Shown here in pieces: positions 1-13,107 of a DNA stretch of 54,000 nucleotides (position 1 is the first letter of the stretch; each line of letters opens with the position of its first letter). The notes beneath the pieces were generated by a model. That model saw only the letters and a program-made list of their open reading frames with translations, did not search any database and was not told the origin of the DNA. Source of the stretch: Strigamia acuminata. Its lineage: Eukaryota; Arthropoda; Chilopoda; Geophilomorpha; Linotaeniidae. The position numbers and the translations under genes were made by a program. The stretch covers positions 1 through 54,000 of the forward strand of contig CASHSZ010000046.1 of assembly GCA_949358305.1 (NCBI GenBank). The letters run 5' to 3'.

Positions 1-3000
1 TTAACGGGCCGTTAACGGGCCGTTAACGGCCCGTTAACGGCCCGTTAACGGCCCGCGTGAGGTCGTACGGGCCGTCGGCGAGCCGAAGTCCGGGAACGAA
101 GGCCGTGACGGGATCGTGACGGGACCGTCAGCGGCCCGTTAACGGCCCGTGCGGGCCGTTGCGGGATCGTGACGGGATCGTCGACGGCCCGTTAACGGCC
201 CGTGCGGGCCGTTGCGGGCCGTTGACGGGCCGTTGACGGGCCGTTAACGGGCCGTTAACGGGCCGTTACGGCGTAAATCGAAAAAATCAACAACCGACAA
301 CACGTACGTGAAAACGCGTACAACATTCATAGACATTAATCTCGAATCCTGTTTTCGGTTTTGCCCCGTTAACGGGCCGTTAACGGGCCGTTAACGGGCC
401 GTTAACGGCCCGTGCGGGCCGTTGCGGGATCGTGACGGGACCGTCGACGGCCCGTTAACGGCCCGTGCGGGCCGTTGCGGGATCGTGACGGGACCGTCAG
501 CGGCCCGTTAACGGCCCGTGCGGGCCGTTGCGGGATCGTGACGGGATCGTCGACGGCCCGTTAACGGCCCGTGCGGGCCGTTGCGGGATCGTGACGGGAC
601 CGTCAGCGGCCCGTTAACGGCCCGTGCGGGCCGTTGCGGGATCGTGACGGGATCGTCGACGGCCCGTTAACGGCCCGTGCGGGCCGTTGCGGGCCGTTGA
701 CGGGCCGTTGACGGGCCGTTAACGGGCCGTTAACGGGCCGTTACGGCGTGAATCGAAAAAATCAACAACCGACAACACGTACATGAAAACGCGTACAACA
801 TTCATAGACATTAATCTCGAATCCTGTTTTTGGTTTTACGCCGTTAACGGGCCGTTAACGGGCCGTTAACGGCCCGTTAACGGCCCGCGTGAGGTCGTAC
901 GGGCCGTCGGCGAGCCGAAGTCCGGGAACGAAGGCCGTGACGGGATCGTGACGGGACCGTCAGCGGCCCGTTAACGGCCCGTGCGGGCCGTTGCGGGATC
1001 GTGACGGGATCGTCGACGGCCCGTTAACGGCCCGTGCGGGCCGTTGCGGGCCGTTGACGGGCCGTTGACGGGCCGTTAACGGGCCGTTAACGGGCCGTTA
1101 CGGCGTAAATCGAAAAAATCAACAACCGACAACACGTACGTGAAAACGCGTACAACATTCATAGACATTAATCTCGAATCCTGTTTTCGGTTTTGCCCCG
1201 TTAACGGGCCGTTAACGGGCCGTTAACGGGCCGTTAACGGCCCGCGTGAGGTCGTACGGGCCGTCGGCGAGCCGAAGTCCGGGAACGAAGGCCGTGACGG
1301 GATCGTGACGGGACCGTCAGCGGCCCGTTAACGGCCCGTGCGGGCCGTTGCGGGATCGTGACGGGACCGTCAGCGGCCCGTTAACGGCCCGTGCGGGCCG
1401 TTGCGGGATCGTGACGGGATCGTCGACGGCCCGTTAACGGCCCGTGCGGGCCGTTGCGGGATCGTGACGGGACCGTCAGCGGCCCGTTAACGGCCCGTGC
1501 GGGCCGTTGCGGGATCGTGACGGGATCGTCGACGGCCCGTTAACGGCCCGTGCGGGCCGTTGCGGGATCGTGACGGGACCGTCAGCGGCCCGTTAACGGC
1601 CCGTGCGGGCCGTTGCGGGATCGTGACGGGATCGTCGACGGCCCGTTAACGGCCCGTGCGGGCCGTTGCGGGCCGTTGACGGGCCGTTGACGGGCCGTTA
1701 ACGGGCCGTTAACGGGCCGTTACGGCGTGAATCGAAAAAATCAACAACCGACAACACGTACATGAAAACGCGTACAACATTCATAGACATTAATCTCGAA
1801 TCCTGTTTTTGGTTTTACGCCGTTAACGGGCCGTTAACGGGCCGTTAACGGCCCGTTAACGGCCCGCGTGAGGTCGTACGGGCCGTCGGCGAGCCGAAGT
1901 CCGGGAACGAAGGCCGTGACGGGATCGTGACGGGACCGTCAGCGGCCCGTTAACGGCCCGTGCGGGCCGTTGCGGGATCGTGACGGGATCGTCGACGGCC
2001 CGTTAACGGCCCGTGCGGGCCGTTGCGGGCCGTTGACGGGCCGTTGACGGGCCGTTAACGGGCCGTTACGGCGTAAATCGAAAAAATCAACAACCGACAA
2101 CACGTACGTGAAAACGCGTACAACATTCATAGACATTAATCTCGAATCCTGTTTTCGGTTTTGCCCCGTTAACGGGCCGTTAACGGCCCGTGCGGGCCGT
2201 TGCGGGATCGTGACGGGACCGTCGACGGCCCGTTAACGGCCCGTGCGGGCCGTTGCGGGATCGTGACGGGACCGTCAGCGGCCCGTTAACGGCCCGTGCG
2301 GGCCGTTGCGGGATCGTGACGGGATCGTCGACGGCCCGTTAACGGCCCGTGCGGGCCGTTGCGGGATCGTGACGGGACCGTCAGCGGCCCGTTAACGGCC
2401 CGTGCGGGCCGTTGCGGGATCGTGACGGGATCGTCGACGGCCCGTTAACGGCCCGTGCGGGCCGTTGCGGGCCGTTGACGGGCCGTTGACGGGCCGTTAA
2501 CGGGCCGTTAACGGGCCGTTAACGGGCCGTTAACGGGCCGTTACGGCGTGAATCGAAAAAATCAACAACCGACAACACGTACATGAAAACGCGTACAACA
2601 TTCATAGACATTAATCTCGAATCCTGTTTTTGGTTTTACGCCGTTAACGGGCCGTTAACGGGCCGTTAACGGCCCGTTAACGGCCCGCGTGAGGTCGTAC
2701 GGGCCGTCGGCGAGCCGAAGTCCGGGAACGAAGGCCGTGACGGGATCGTGACGGGACCGTCAGCGGCCCGTTAACGGCCCGTGCGGGCCGTTGCGGGATC
2801 GTGACGGGATCGTCGACGGCCCGTTAACGGCCCGTGCGGGCCGTTGCGGGCCGTTGACGGGCCGTTGACGGGCCGTTAACGGGCCGTTACGGCGTGAATC
2901 GAAAAAATCAACAACCGACAACACGTACATGAAAACGCGTACAACATTCATAGACATTAATCTCGAATCCTGTTTTTGGTTTTACGCCGTTAACGGGCCG

Positions 3001-6000
3001 TTAACGGGCCGTTAACGGCCCGTTAACGGCCCGCGTGAGGTCGTACGGGCCGTCGGCGAGCCGAAGTCCGGGAACGAAGGCCGTGACGGGATCGTGACGG
3101 GACCGTCAGCGGCCCGTTAACGGCCCGTGCGGGCCGTTGCGGGATCGTGACGGGATCGTCGACGGCCCGTTAACGGCCCGTGCGGGCCGTTGCGGGCCGT
3201 TGACGGGCCGTTGACGGGCCGTTAACGGGCCGTTAACGGGCCGTTACGGCGTAAATCGAAAAAATCAACAACCGACAACACGTACGTGAAAACGCGTACA
3301 ACATTCATAGACATTAATCTCGAATCCTGTTTTCGGTTTTGCCCCGTTAACGGGCCGTTAACGGGCCGTTAACGGGCCGTTAACGGCCCGTGCGGGCCGT
3401 TGCGGGATCGTGACGGGACCGTCGACGGCCCGTTAACGGCCCGTGCGGGCCGTTGCGGGATCGTGACGGGACCGTCAGCGGCCCGTTAACGGCCCGTGCG
3501 GGCCGTTGCGGGATCGTGACGGGATCGTCGACGGCCCGTTAACGGCCCGTGCGGGCCGTTGCGGGATCGTGACGGGACCGTCAGCGGCCCGTTAACGGCC
3601 CGTGCGGGCCGTTGCGGGATCGTGACGGGATCGTCGACGGCCCGTTAACGGCCCGTGCGGGCCGTTGCGGGCCGTTGACGGGCCGTTGACGGGCCGTTAA
3701 CGGGCCGTTAACGGGCCGTTACGGCGTGAATCGAAAAAATCAACAACCGACAACACGTACATGAAAACGCGTACAACATTCATAGACATTAATCTCGAAT
3801 CCTGTTTTTGGTTTTACGCCGTTAACGGGCCGTTAACGGGCCGTTAACGGCCCGTTAACGGCCCGCGTGAGGTCGTACGGGCCGTCGGCGAGCCGAAGTC
3901 CGGGAACGAAGGCCGTGACGGGATCGTGACGGGACCGTCAGCGGCCCGTTAACGGCCCGTGCGGGCCGTTGCGGGATCGTGACGGGATCGTCGACGGCCC
4001 GTTAACGGCCCGTGCGGGCCGTTGCGGGCCGTTGACGGGCCGTTGACGGGCCGTTAACGGGCCGTTAACGGGCCGTTACGGCGTAAATCGAAAAAATCAA
4101 CAACCGACAACACGTACGTGAAAACGCGTACAACATTCATAGACATTAATCTCGAATCCTGTTTTCGGTTTTGCCCCGTTAACGGGCCGTTAACGGGCCG
4201 TTAACGGGCCGTTAACGGCCCGTGCGGGCCGTTGCGGGATCGTGACGGGACCGTCGACGGCCCGTTAACGGCCCGTGCGGGCCGTTGCGGGATCGTGACG
4301 GGACCGTCAGCGGCCCGTTAACGGCCCGTGCGGGCCGTTGCGGGATCGTGACGGGATCGTCGACGGCCCGTTAACGGCCCGTGCGGGCCGTTGCGGGATC
4401 GTGACGGGACCGTCAGCGGCCCGTTAACGGCCCGTGCGGGCCGTTGCGGGATCGTGACGGGATCGTCGACGGCCCGTTAACGGCCCGTGCGGGCCGTTGC
4501 GGGCCGTTGACGGGCCGTTGACGGGCCGTTAACGGGCCGTTAACGGGCCGTTACGGCGTGAATCGAAAAAATCAACAACCGACAACACGTACATGAAAAC
4601 GCGTACAACATTCATAGACATTAATCTCGAATCCTGTTTTTGGTTTTACGCCGTTAACGGGCCGTTAACGGGCCGTTAACGGCCCGTTAACGGCCCGCGT
4701 GAGGTCGTACGGGCCGTCGGCGAGCCGAAGTCCGGGAACGAAGGCCGTGACGGGATCGTGACGGGACCGTCAGCGGCCCGTTAACGGCCCGTGCGGGCCG
4801 TTGCGGGATCGTGACGGGATCGTCGACGGCCCGTTAACGGCCCGTGCGGGCCGTTGCGGGCCGTTGACGGGCCGTTGACGGGCCGTTAACGGGCCGTTAA
4901 CGGGCCGTTACGGCGTGAATCGAAAAAATCAACAACCGACAACACGTACGTGAAAACGCGTACAACATTCATAGACATTAATCTCGAATCCTGTTTTCGG
5001 TTTTGCCCCGTTAACGGGCCGTTAACGGCCCGTGCGGGCCGTTGCGGGATCGTGACGGGACCGTCGACGGCCCGTTAACGGCCCGTGCGGGCCGTTGCGG
5101 GATCGTGACGGGACCGTCAGCGGCCCGTTAACGGCCCGTGCGGGCCGTTGCGGGATCGTGACGGGATCGTCGACGGCCCGTTAACGGCCCGTGCGGGCCG
5201 TTGCGGGATCGTGACGGGACCGTCGGCGGCCCGTTAACGGCCCGTGCGGGCCGTTGCGGGATCGTGACGGGATCGTCGACGGCCCGTTAACGGCCCGTGC
5301 GGGCCGTTGCGGGCCGTTGACGGGCCGTTGACGGGCCGTTAACGGGCCGTTAACGGGCCGTTACGGCGTGAATCGAAAAAATCAACAACCGACAACACGT
5401 ACATGAAAACGCGTACAACATTCATAGACATTAATCTCGAATCCTGTTTTTGGTTTTACGCCGTTAACGGGCCGTTAACGGGCCGTTAACGGCCCGTTAA
5501 CGGCCCGCGTGAGGTCGTACGGGCCGTCGGCGAGCCGAAGTCCGGGAACGAAGGCCGTGACGGGATCGTGACGGGACCGTCAGCGGCCCGTTAACGGCCC
5601 GTGCGGGCCGTTGCGGGATCGTGACGGGATCGTCGACGGCCCGTTAACGGCCCGTGCGGGCCGTTGCGGGCCGTTGACGGGCCGTTGACGGGCCGTTAAC
5701 GGGCCGTTAACGGGCCGTTACGGCGTAAATCGAAAAAATCAACAACCGACAACACGTACGTGAAAACGCGTACAACATTCATAGACATTAATCTCGAATC
5801 CTGTTTTCGGTTTTGCCCCGTTAACGGGCCGTTAACGGGCCGTTAACGGGCCGTTAACGGCCCGTGCGGGCCGTTGCGGGATCGTGACGGGACCGTCGAC
5901 GGCCCGTTAACGGCCCGTGCGGGCCGTTGCGGGATCGTGACGGGACCGTCAGCGGCCCGTTAACGGCCCGTGCGGGCCGTTGCGGGATCGTGACGGGATC

Positions 6001-9000
6001 GTCGACGGCCCGTTAACGGCCCGTGCGGGCCGTTGCGGGATCGTGACGGGACCGTCAGCGGCCCGTTAACGGCCCGTGCGGGCCGTTGCGGGATCGTGAC
6101 GGGATCGTCGACGGCCCGTTAACGGCCCGTGCGGGCCGTTGCGGGCCGTTGACGGGCCGTTGACGGGCCGTTAACGGGCCGTTAACGGGCCGTTAACGGG
6201 CCGTTACGGCGTGAATCGAAAAAATCAACAACCGACAACACGTACATGAAAACGCGTACAACATTCATAGACATTAATCTCGAATCCTGTTTTTGGTTTT
6301 ACGCCGTTAACGGGCCGTTAACGGGCCGTTAACGGCCCGTTAACGGCCCGCGTGAGGTCGTACGGGCCGTCGGCGAGCCGAAGTCCGGGAACGAAGGCCG
6401 TGACGGGATCGTGACGGGACCGTCAGCGGCCCGTTAACGGCCCGTGCGGGCCGTTGCGGGATCGTGACGGGATCGTCGACGGCCCGTTAACGGCCCGTGC
6501 GGGCCGTTGCGGGCCGTTGACGGGCCGTTGACGGGCCGTTAACGGGCCGTTAACGGGCCGTTACGGCGTGAATCGAAAAAATCAACAACCGACAACACGT
6601 ACGTGAAAACGCGTACAACATTCATAGACATTAATCTCGAATCCTGTTTTCGGTTTTGCCCCGTTAACGGGCCGTTAACGGGCCGTTAACGGGCCGTTGC
6701 GGGATCGTGACGGGACCGTCGACGGCCCGTTAACGGCCCGTGCGGGCCGTTGCGGGATCGTGACGGGACCGTCAGCGGCCCGTTAACGGCCCGTGCGGGC
6801 CGTTGCGGGATCGTGACGGGATCGTCGACGGCCCGTTAACGGCCCGTGCGGGCCGTTGCGGGATCGTGACGGGACCGTCAGCGGCCCGTTAACGGCCCGT
6901 GCGGGCCGTTGCGGGATCGTGACGGGATCGTCGACGGCCCGTTAACGGCCCGTGCGGGCCGTTGCGGGCCGTTGACGGGCCGTTGACGGGCCGTTAACGG
7001 GCCGTTAACGGGCCGTTACGGCGTGAATCGAAAAAATCAACAACCGACAACACGTACATGAAAACGCGTACAACATTCATAGACATTAATCTCGAATCCT
7101 GTTTTTGGTTTTACGCCGTTAACGGGCCGTTAACGGGCCGTTAACGGCCCGTTAACGGCCCGCGTGAGGTCGTACGGGCCGTCGGCGAGCCGAAGTCCGG
7201 GAACGAAGGCCGTGACGGGATCGTGACGGGACCGTCAGCGGCCCGTTAACGGCCCGTGCGGGCCGTTGCGGGATCGTGACGGGATCGTCGACGGCCCGTT
7301 AACGGCCCGTGCGGGCCGTTGCGGGCCGTTGACGGGCCGTTGACGGGCCGTTAACGGGCCGTTAACGGGCCGTTACGGCGTGAATCGAAAAAATCAACAA
7401 CCGACAACACGTACGTGAAAACGCGTACAACATTCATAGACATTAATCTCGAATCCTGTTTTCGGTTTTGCCCCGTTAACGGGCCGTTAACGGGCCGTTA
7501 ACGGGCCGTTAACGGCCCGTGCGGGCCGTTGCGGGATCGTGACGGGACCGTCGACGGCCCGTTAACGGCCCGTGCGGGCCGTTGCGGGATCGTGACGGGA
7601 CCGTCAGCGGCCCGTTAACGGCCCGTGCGGGCCGTTGCGGGATCGTGACGGGATCGTCGACGGCCCGTTAACGGCCCGTGCGGGCCGTTGCGGGATCGTG
7701 ACGGGACCGTCAGCGGCCCGTTAACGGCCCGTGCGGGCCGTTGCGGGATCGTGACGGGATCGTCGACGGCCCGTTAACGGCCCGTGCGGGCCGTTGCGGG
7801 CCGTTGACGGGCCGTTGACGGGCCGTTAACGGGCCGTTAACGGGCCGTTACGGCGTGAATCGAAAAAATCAACAACCGACAACACGTACATGAAAACGCG
7901 TACAACATTCATAGACATTAATCTCGAATCCTGTTTTTGGTTTTACGCCGTTAACGGGCCGTTAACGGGCCGTTAACGGCCCGTTAACGGCCCGCGTGAG
8001 GTCGTACGGGCCGTCGGCGAGCCGAAGTCCGGGAACGAAGGCCGTGACGGGATCGTGACGGGACCGTCAGCGGCCCGTTAACGGCCCGTGCGGGCCGTTG
8101 CGGGATCGTGACGGGATCGTCGACGGCCCGTTAACGGCCCGTGCGGGCCGTTGCGGGCCGTTGACGGGCCGTTGACGGGCCGTTAACGGGCCGTTAACGG
8201 GCCGTTACGGCGTGAATCGAAAAAATCAACAACCGACAACACGTACGTGAAAACGCGTACAACATTCATAGACATTAATCTCGAATCCTGTTTTCGGTTT
8301 TGCCCCGTTAACGGGCCGTTAACGGGCCGTTAACGGGCCGTTAACGGCCCGTGCGGGCCGTTGCGGGATCGTGACGGGACCGTCGACGGCCCGTTAACGG
8401 CCCGTGCGGGCCGTTGCGGGATCGTGACGGGACCGTCAGCGGCCCGTTAACGGCCCGTGCGGGCCGTTGCGGGATCGTGACGGGATCGTCGACGGCCCGT
8501 TAACGGCCCGTGCGGGCCGTTGCGGGATCGTGACGGGACCGTCAGCGGCCCGTTAACGGCCCGTGCGGGCCGTTGCGGGATCGTGACGGGATCGTCGACG
8601 GCCCGTTAACGGCCCGTGCGGGCCGTTGCGGGCCGTTGACGGGCCGTTGACGGGCCGTTAACGGGCCGTTAACGGGCCGTTACGGCGTGAATCGAAAAAA
8701 TCAACAACCGACAACACGTACATGAAAACGCGTACAACATTCATAGACATTAATCTCGAATCCTGTTTTTGGTTTTACGCCGTTAACGGGCCGTTAACGG
8801 GCCGTTAACGGCCCGTTAACGGCCCGCGTGAGGTCGTACGGGCCGTCGGCGAGCCGAAGTCCGGGAACGAAGGCCGTGACGGGATCGTGACGGGACCGTC
8901 AGCGGCCCGTTAACGGCCCGTGCGGGCCGTTGCGGGATCGTGACGGGATCGTCGACGGCCCGTTAACGGCCCGTGCGGGCCGTTGCGGGCCGTTGACGGG

Positions 9001-9127
9001 CCGTTGACGGGCCGTTAACGGGCCGTTAACGGGCCGTTACGGCGTAAATCGAAAAAATCAACAACCGACAACACGTACGTGAAAACGCGTACAACATTCA
9101 TAGACATTAATCTCGAATCCTGTTTTT
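1..9127. repeat. GC-rich satellite with 832-bp higher-order repeat (block A)
   Basis: The core is an 11-bp tandem word, GTTAACGGGCC, and its reverse complement. It is interleaved with longer segments carrying GGGATCGTGACGGGACCGTC and with an AT-rich spacer of about 95 bp. I located the spacer by its AATCGAAAAAATC string at 276, 751, 1108, 1730, 2076, 2551, 2897, 3254, 3729, 4086, 4561, 4918, 5371, 5728, 6214, 6571, 7026, 7383, 7858, 8215, 8690 and 9047. Intervals mostly alternate 475 and 357 bp, giving an 832-bp dimer. Several deviations (346, 453, 486) are steps of 11 bp, that is, gain or loss of core words. Two main spacer variants occur: one with CACGTACGTG usually ending TTTTCGGTTTTGCCCC, the other with CACGTACATG ending TTTTTGGTTTTACGCC. 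No coding potential: frames read only as repeated RSRNGP-type peptides. Confidence 0.97.
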
Positions 9128-9945
9128 GGTTTTACGCCGTTAACGGGCCGTTAACGGCCCGTTAACGGCCCGTTAACGGCCCGCACAGGCCGTGACGGGA
9201 TCGTGACGGGACTGTCGGCGGCCCGTTAACGGCCCGCACGAGCCGTGACGGGATCGTGACGGGACCGTCGGCAGCCCGTTAACGGCCCGTACGACTCCAT
9301 GCGGGCCGTTGACGGGATCGTGACGGGACCGTCGGCAGCCCGTTAACGGCCCGCACGGGCCGTGACGGGATCGTGACGGGACCGTCGGCGGCCCGTTAAC
9401 GGCCCGCACGGGCCGTGACGGGATCGTGACGGGACCGTCGGCGGCCCGTTAACGGCTTGTACGGGCCGTTACGGGATCGTGACGGGACCGTGACGGGACC
9501 GTCGGCGGCCCGTTAACGGCCCGTACGATTCCATGCGGGCCGTTGACGGGATCGTGACGGGACCGTCGGCAGCCCGTTAACGGCCCGCACGGGCCGTGAC
9601 GGGATCGTGACGGGACCGTCGGCGGCCCGTTAACGGCCCGCACGAGCCGTGACGGGATCGTGACGGGACCGTTGGCGGCCCGTTAACGGCCCGCACGGGC
9701 CGTGACGGGATCGTGACGGGACCGTCGGCGGCCCGTTAACGGCTTGTACGGGCCGTTACGGGATCGTGACGGGACCGTCGGCGGCCCGTTAACGGCCCGC
9801 ACGGGCCGTTAACGGGGTCGTTACGGGACCGTCGGCGGCCCGTGCGGCGGCCTCGCCAACCTCGTGCGGCCCGTTAACGGCCCGTACGGGCCGTTACGGG
9901 GCCGTTGCGGGATCGTCGGCGGCCCGTTAACGGCCCGCACGGGAC
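9128..9945. repeat. Satellite variant lacking the AT spacer
   Basis: The right edge of block A changes character. The AT spacer disappears and the repeat becomes about 45-60 bp units of GACGGGATCGTGACGGGACC plus GTCGGCGGCCCGTTAACGG, with GCACGGGCC replacing GTGCGGGCC. From 9188 onward it matches 32108 onward base for base. The start of the large duplication therefore lies inside satellite DNA. Confidence 0.9.
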
Positions 9946-10517
9946 AACGGGCGCCAACGAGCGCCGGTAGTCCCGGTAATTTGTTTCAAAATAAATATTT
10001 GTCACCGTCTCCCCTCCCTCCTCCTCCTCCCCCTCCTCTCCCTCTCGAGGCCAGACACGGCCGCTCCAAAATACGAACCACGACGATGCCTCCGTACCGA
10101 TAGACCGAGTGGGTCGCGCGACAGACAATGCGCGCAAACTACCGTCGGCGCACGGTGTGCACGGCGCAACACCACGGAAGTAACTACCGGTGCGCCCCTC
10201 GTGCGTGCGAGGCAACCCCGAGCTCGCTTAAAGAAGCCACGCAACAACAACCGAGTTCGTTTATCTATTTATTTATTTTTTATTCGTCTAGCATTTTAAA
10301 CGAATCGATGAAAACAAATGAAAACAAACAAACAAATTAATAAACAAATCGAATACATAAAAAAATAAAATAAAATAAAATAAAATAAAATAAAATAAAG
10401 ATGAAATGAAATGAAATAAAATGAAATATTGGCCGTTTCGATCCTCGATGTCGCCTTTATCTGCCTATCCATCTATTCTGAAATGAGAGAAGAAAAGATG
10501 AGTATTCGAAGAGGCGC
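9946..10517. other. AT-rich flank, no gene seen
   Basis: Satellite gives way to a CT-rich stretch (about 10008-10045), then AT-rich DNA with (AAAAT)n at 10360-10400. A minus-strand AATAAA at 10268-10273 could end the transcript of the acidic-protein gene. The open frames here are short, overlap on both strands and show no domain. Duplicated at 32866-33437. Confidence 0.6.
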
Positions 10518-11750
10518 TTAGTGGAGAATTCGCTCACTGTCCCGTTTCTTCGACTCGCGGGTAACCGCCGGTGCGTCGGAGGAGCCACCAGTGTTGGGTG
10601 GCGGCTAAAAAAAAAAAAAAAAAAAAAAAAACGAATGTTTGTCGAAATACGGGGAAAAAAAGGTGCGTACATGCACGGTGAACGTTTTCCACCGACTGAC
10701 TCACTCACCATGCGCATCAGCATTCTAACTATAGCGCGGTGCGCGTCCAACGCCAAACGCGAGAACACGGGGCCTCCAGCCGGGAGCAACTCGACTCCAT
10801 CGGCGACGTCTCGGTCGTCGCTCTCTTCCTCCTCTTCCTCTTCATCTTCTTCTTCTTCCTCTTCTTCTCCTTCTCCTCCCTCTCCTCCTTCTTCGCCCTC
10901 TCCCTCCTCCGCCACTGTCTTTGCCGGAGCCTCCAGCCCGCCCGACAAGGGAGCGGCGGACGACGTAGATGGGACGGCGTCGCTCGACGACGAGGCGACG
11001 ACGCGCGCTGGCGACGATTCTCCGTCTTGACGCGGCTGGAAAATGGAGGGGGAATAGGCGAATGAATAGACGAATGAACGACGACAATCTTGACGGGATA
11101 CCTTTTTGGTTGGCGCCGGATCGCCCGCTTCCCCGGGACGCTTTACCGTTCGCTGCGTCTCCGGCGACTGTGGCTGCGTCGGCGTCTCCGACGTCCCCGG
11201 TGACGGTGGTTGCGACGGTAGCTGCGACTGCGGCGGCTGCAGCTGCGTCAGCGCCTCGTTCTCGCTCCCACTCTCGCTCTCGTTTTCGATCGGCATCTGT
11301 AGAGAAGGAATAAATTAAATTAAATTGAATTAAATCGAAGCGCGAGCGCGGTAAAACCGAAAGAAGAAGGGGTGGAGGTGAGGAAAAGAGACCGAAGGAC
11401 GAGCGAGAGGGGGGCGCTATAGTTTCACCGCACGACTCGTTGCACTATACGAATTGCCCCGAAACAAACGCCTATTTATTTCTTTATTTTTTTTTATTTA
11501 TTCATTCATTCGTTAATCTCGTCCACTCGTTAAGTTTTATCAAATTCGTTAAACTCGTTCGTCCATTCGTCAAATTGGTCGTTTCGTCTAGCGACGAGAA
11601 CAACGGCGACGCTAACGTTTACGCGAGTAACTCGGTGAGTTCGTGCATTCTGCGCACGCAAAACGCGAACGCGGCCAATTGACAAAATAACATTTTACAA
11701 GTAATGGTTTAATAATTTACCTCCGTGTGCGAAGCGCGTGTCGCGTCCAT
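10518..11750 (-). CDS. Small acidic Ser/Pro/Glu-rich protein, copy 1 (spliced model)
   Basis: I do not recognise this gene. Minus-strand exons at 11102-11296, 10709-11035 and 10518-10604 join in phase 0 through GT..AG introns (donors GTATCC and GTGAGT; acceptors after TTTCCAG and TTTTTAG). They read 202 residues to TAA. The ATG at 11296 directly follows an acceptor-like TTCTCTACAG, so an upstream exon is likely. 11721-11750 fits: ATG, ten codons, donor GTAAAT, phase 0. A 27-nt microexon at 11623-11649 is possible. The protein is Ser/Thr/Pro/Gln-rich at the start (residues 1-60 from 11296), has a KRPGEAGDP stretch that could be a nuclear signal, a Glu/Asp run of about 40 residues in the middle, and a basic tail. 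No enzyme motif is visible. Low complexity makes false open frames easy, so the support is the consistent splicing phase and the identical copy at 33438-34670. Confidence 0.5.
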
Positions 11751-12090
11751 TGTGTCTGTCTGTCTGATTTTGGCGAATGAACCGACGCGACGCCCGGTGA
11801 TAACAATGGCGATAATGACACGCGACGTAGCATACTTCTAGCTAAACAACAATAATAATAATAATTCATTAAAAAAATAAAATGAAATAGAATAATTAAA
11901 TAAACAAACAAAATAATAAATAGATAAATAAATAAATAAATAAATAAATAAGTCGAAAATAAATAAACTAGCGGCGGGACGGGCCGAGGTCAGAGATTTT
12001 GCTCCGTTCTCGCGTCTGTCTATTCCGGGTAGAGGGAGGGAGCGAACGGGCGCGCGCCGGACATCGCTCGGAATTAAAAAACGGGTAACG
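11751..12090. other. Low-complexity intergenic DNA
   Basis: AT-rich with (AAAT)n at about 11922-11952, then a GC-rich stretch before the first 600-bp unit. I see no gene or recognisable element. The same sequence lies at 34671-35010. Confidence 0.5.
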
Positions 12091-13056
12091 GGGGAAGACA
12101 GACAGTCGAAATTTGATTCCCCGGTCGTGGAATCGACTCCGCGACCCGTGCTTTAACGGTTAATTGGATTATCTTCGTCGTGACTTATCGGGATAAAAAT
12201 TTTATAGAAAATCGGCCGTATCGTATTTTATTTTCATCTTCCGAGGGTCTCGCGTCGTCGTTGTGGACGGGAGTCTTCCCGAACACGTTCGACGGGCTTC
12301 GCGAATGCTTTCAGATCGGACGCGGAACTCGGGCCCGCCGCTCGGTCGAGCGGCGCCAGTACCCGCCGAGCGGCGCGGTATCCGATCAAATAACTCCCTT
12401 GCTTCGTCACGGTCTCGGACTGGCCTTCGGGCCGGTCAAAATAACAAATAAATGAATAAATCGAAAATAGAACGCCCCCGTCCCGGCGAGACTAGGGGCG
12501 GGTGGCGTCGTTGAGCGGCGGCAGCGGCGGCGGTAGCCCCGACGACTCGCCCCGAAAATAAGCTCCCGCACCAGCATTCCTTCGTCCGTCTAAACCTCGC
12601 AGCGCGTGCGGTCGCGTGCATTCTACTCGTGTCCGGTGTGGCGATCGGTACAGAGTAAAAAAAAGATCACCCGAAAAAGAAAGACGATTAAAGTTTTAAT
12701 TCTCCGGTCGTGGAACCGACTTTGCGGTTCGTGCTTTAACCGTTAATTAGGTTATCTTCGTCGCAACTCGTCGTAATAAAAATTTCACAGAAAATCAGCC
12801 GTTTCGTATTTTATTTTCATCTTCCGGGGGTCTCGCGCCGTCGTTGTGGACGGGAGTCTTCCCGAACACGTTCGATGGGTTTTGCCGACACTTTCAGATC
12901 GAATGCGGAACTCGGGCCCGTCGCTCGGTCGAGCGGCGCCAGTACCCGCCGAGCGGCACGGTATCCGATACCCGTCTTTTTTAAACCTCCCTTGCTTCGT
13001 CGGTCTCAGACTGGCCTTCGGGTCGGTCAAAATAAATAAATAAATAAATAAATGAA

Positions 13057-13107
<51 letters not shown>

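Noticed and set aside
1-9127. CRISPR array or telomeric repeat
   Set aside because: There are no unique spacers between constant repeats; the spacers themselves are conserved. The 11-bp core is not a known telomere word, and the organism is eukaryotic.
10521-11065. Plus-strand Ser-rich and Phe/Leu-rich frames
   Set aside because: They are the antisense of the Glu-rich exon of the acidic-protein gene and have no independent support.
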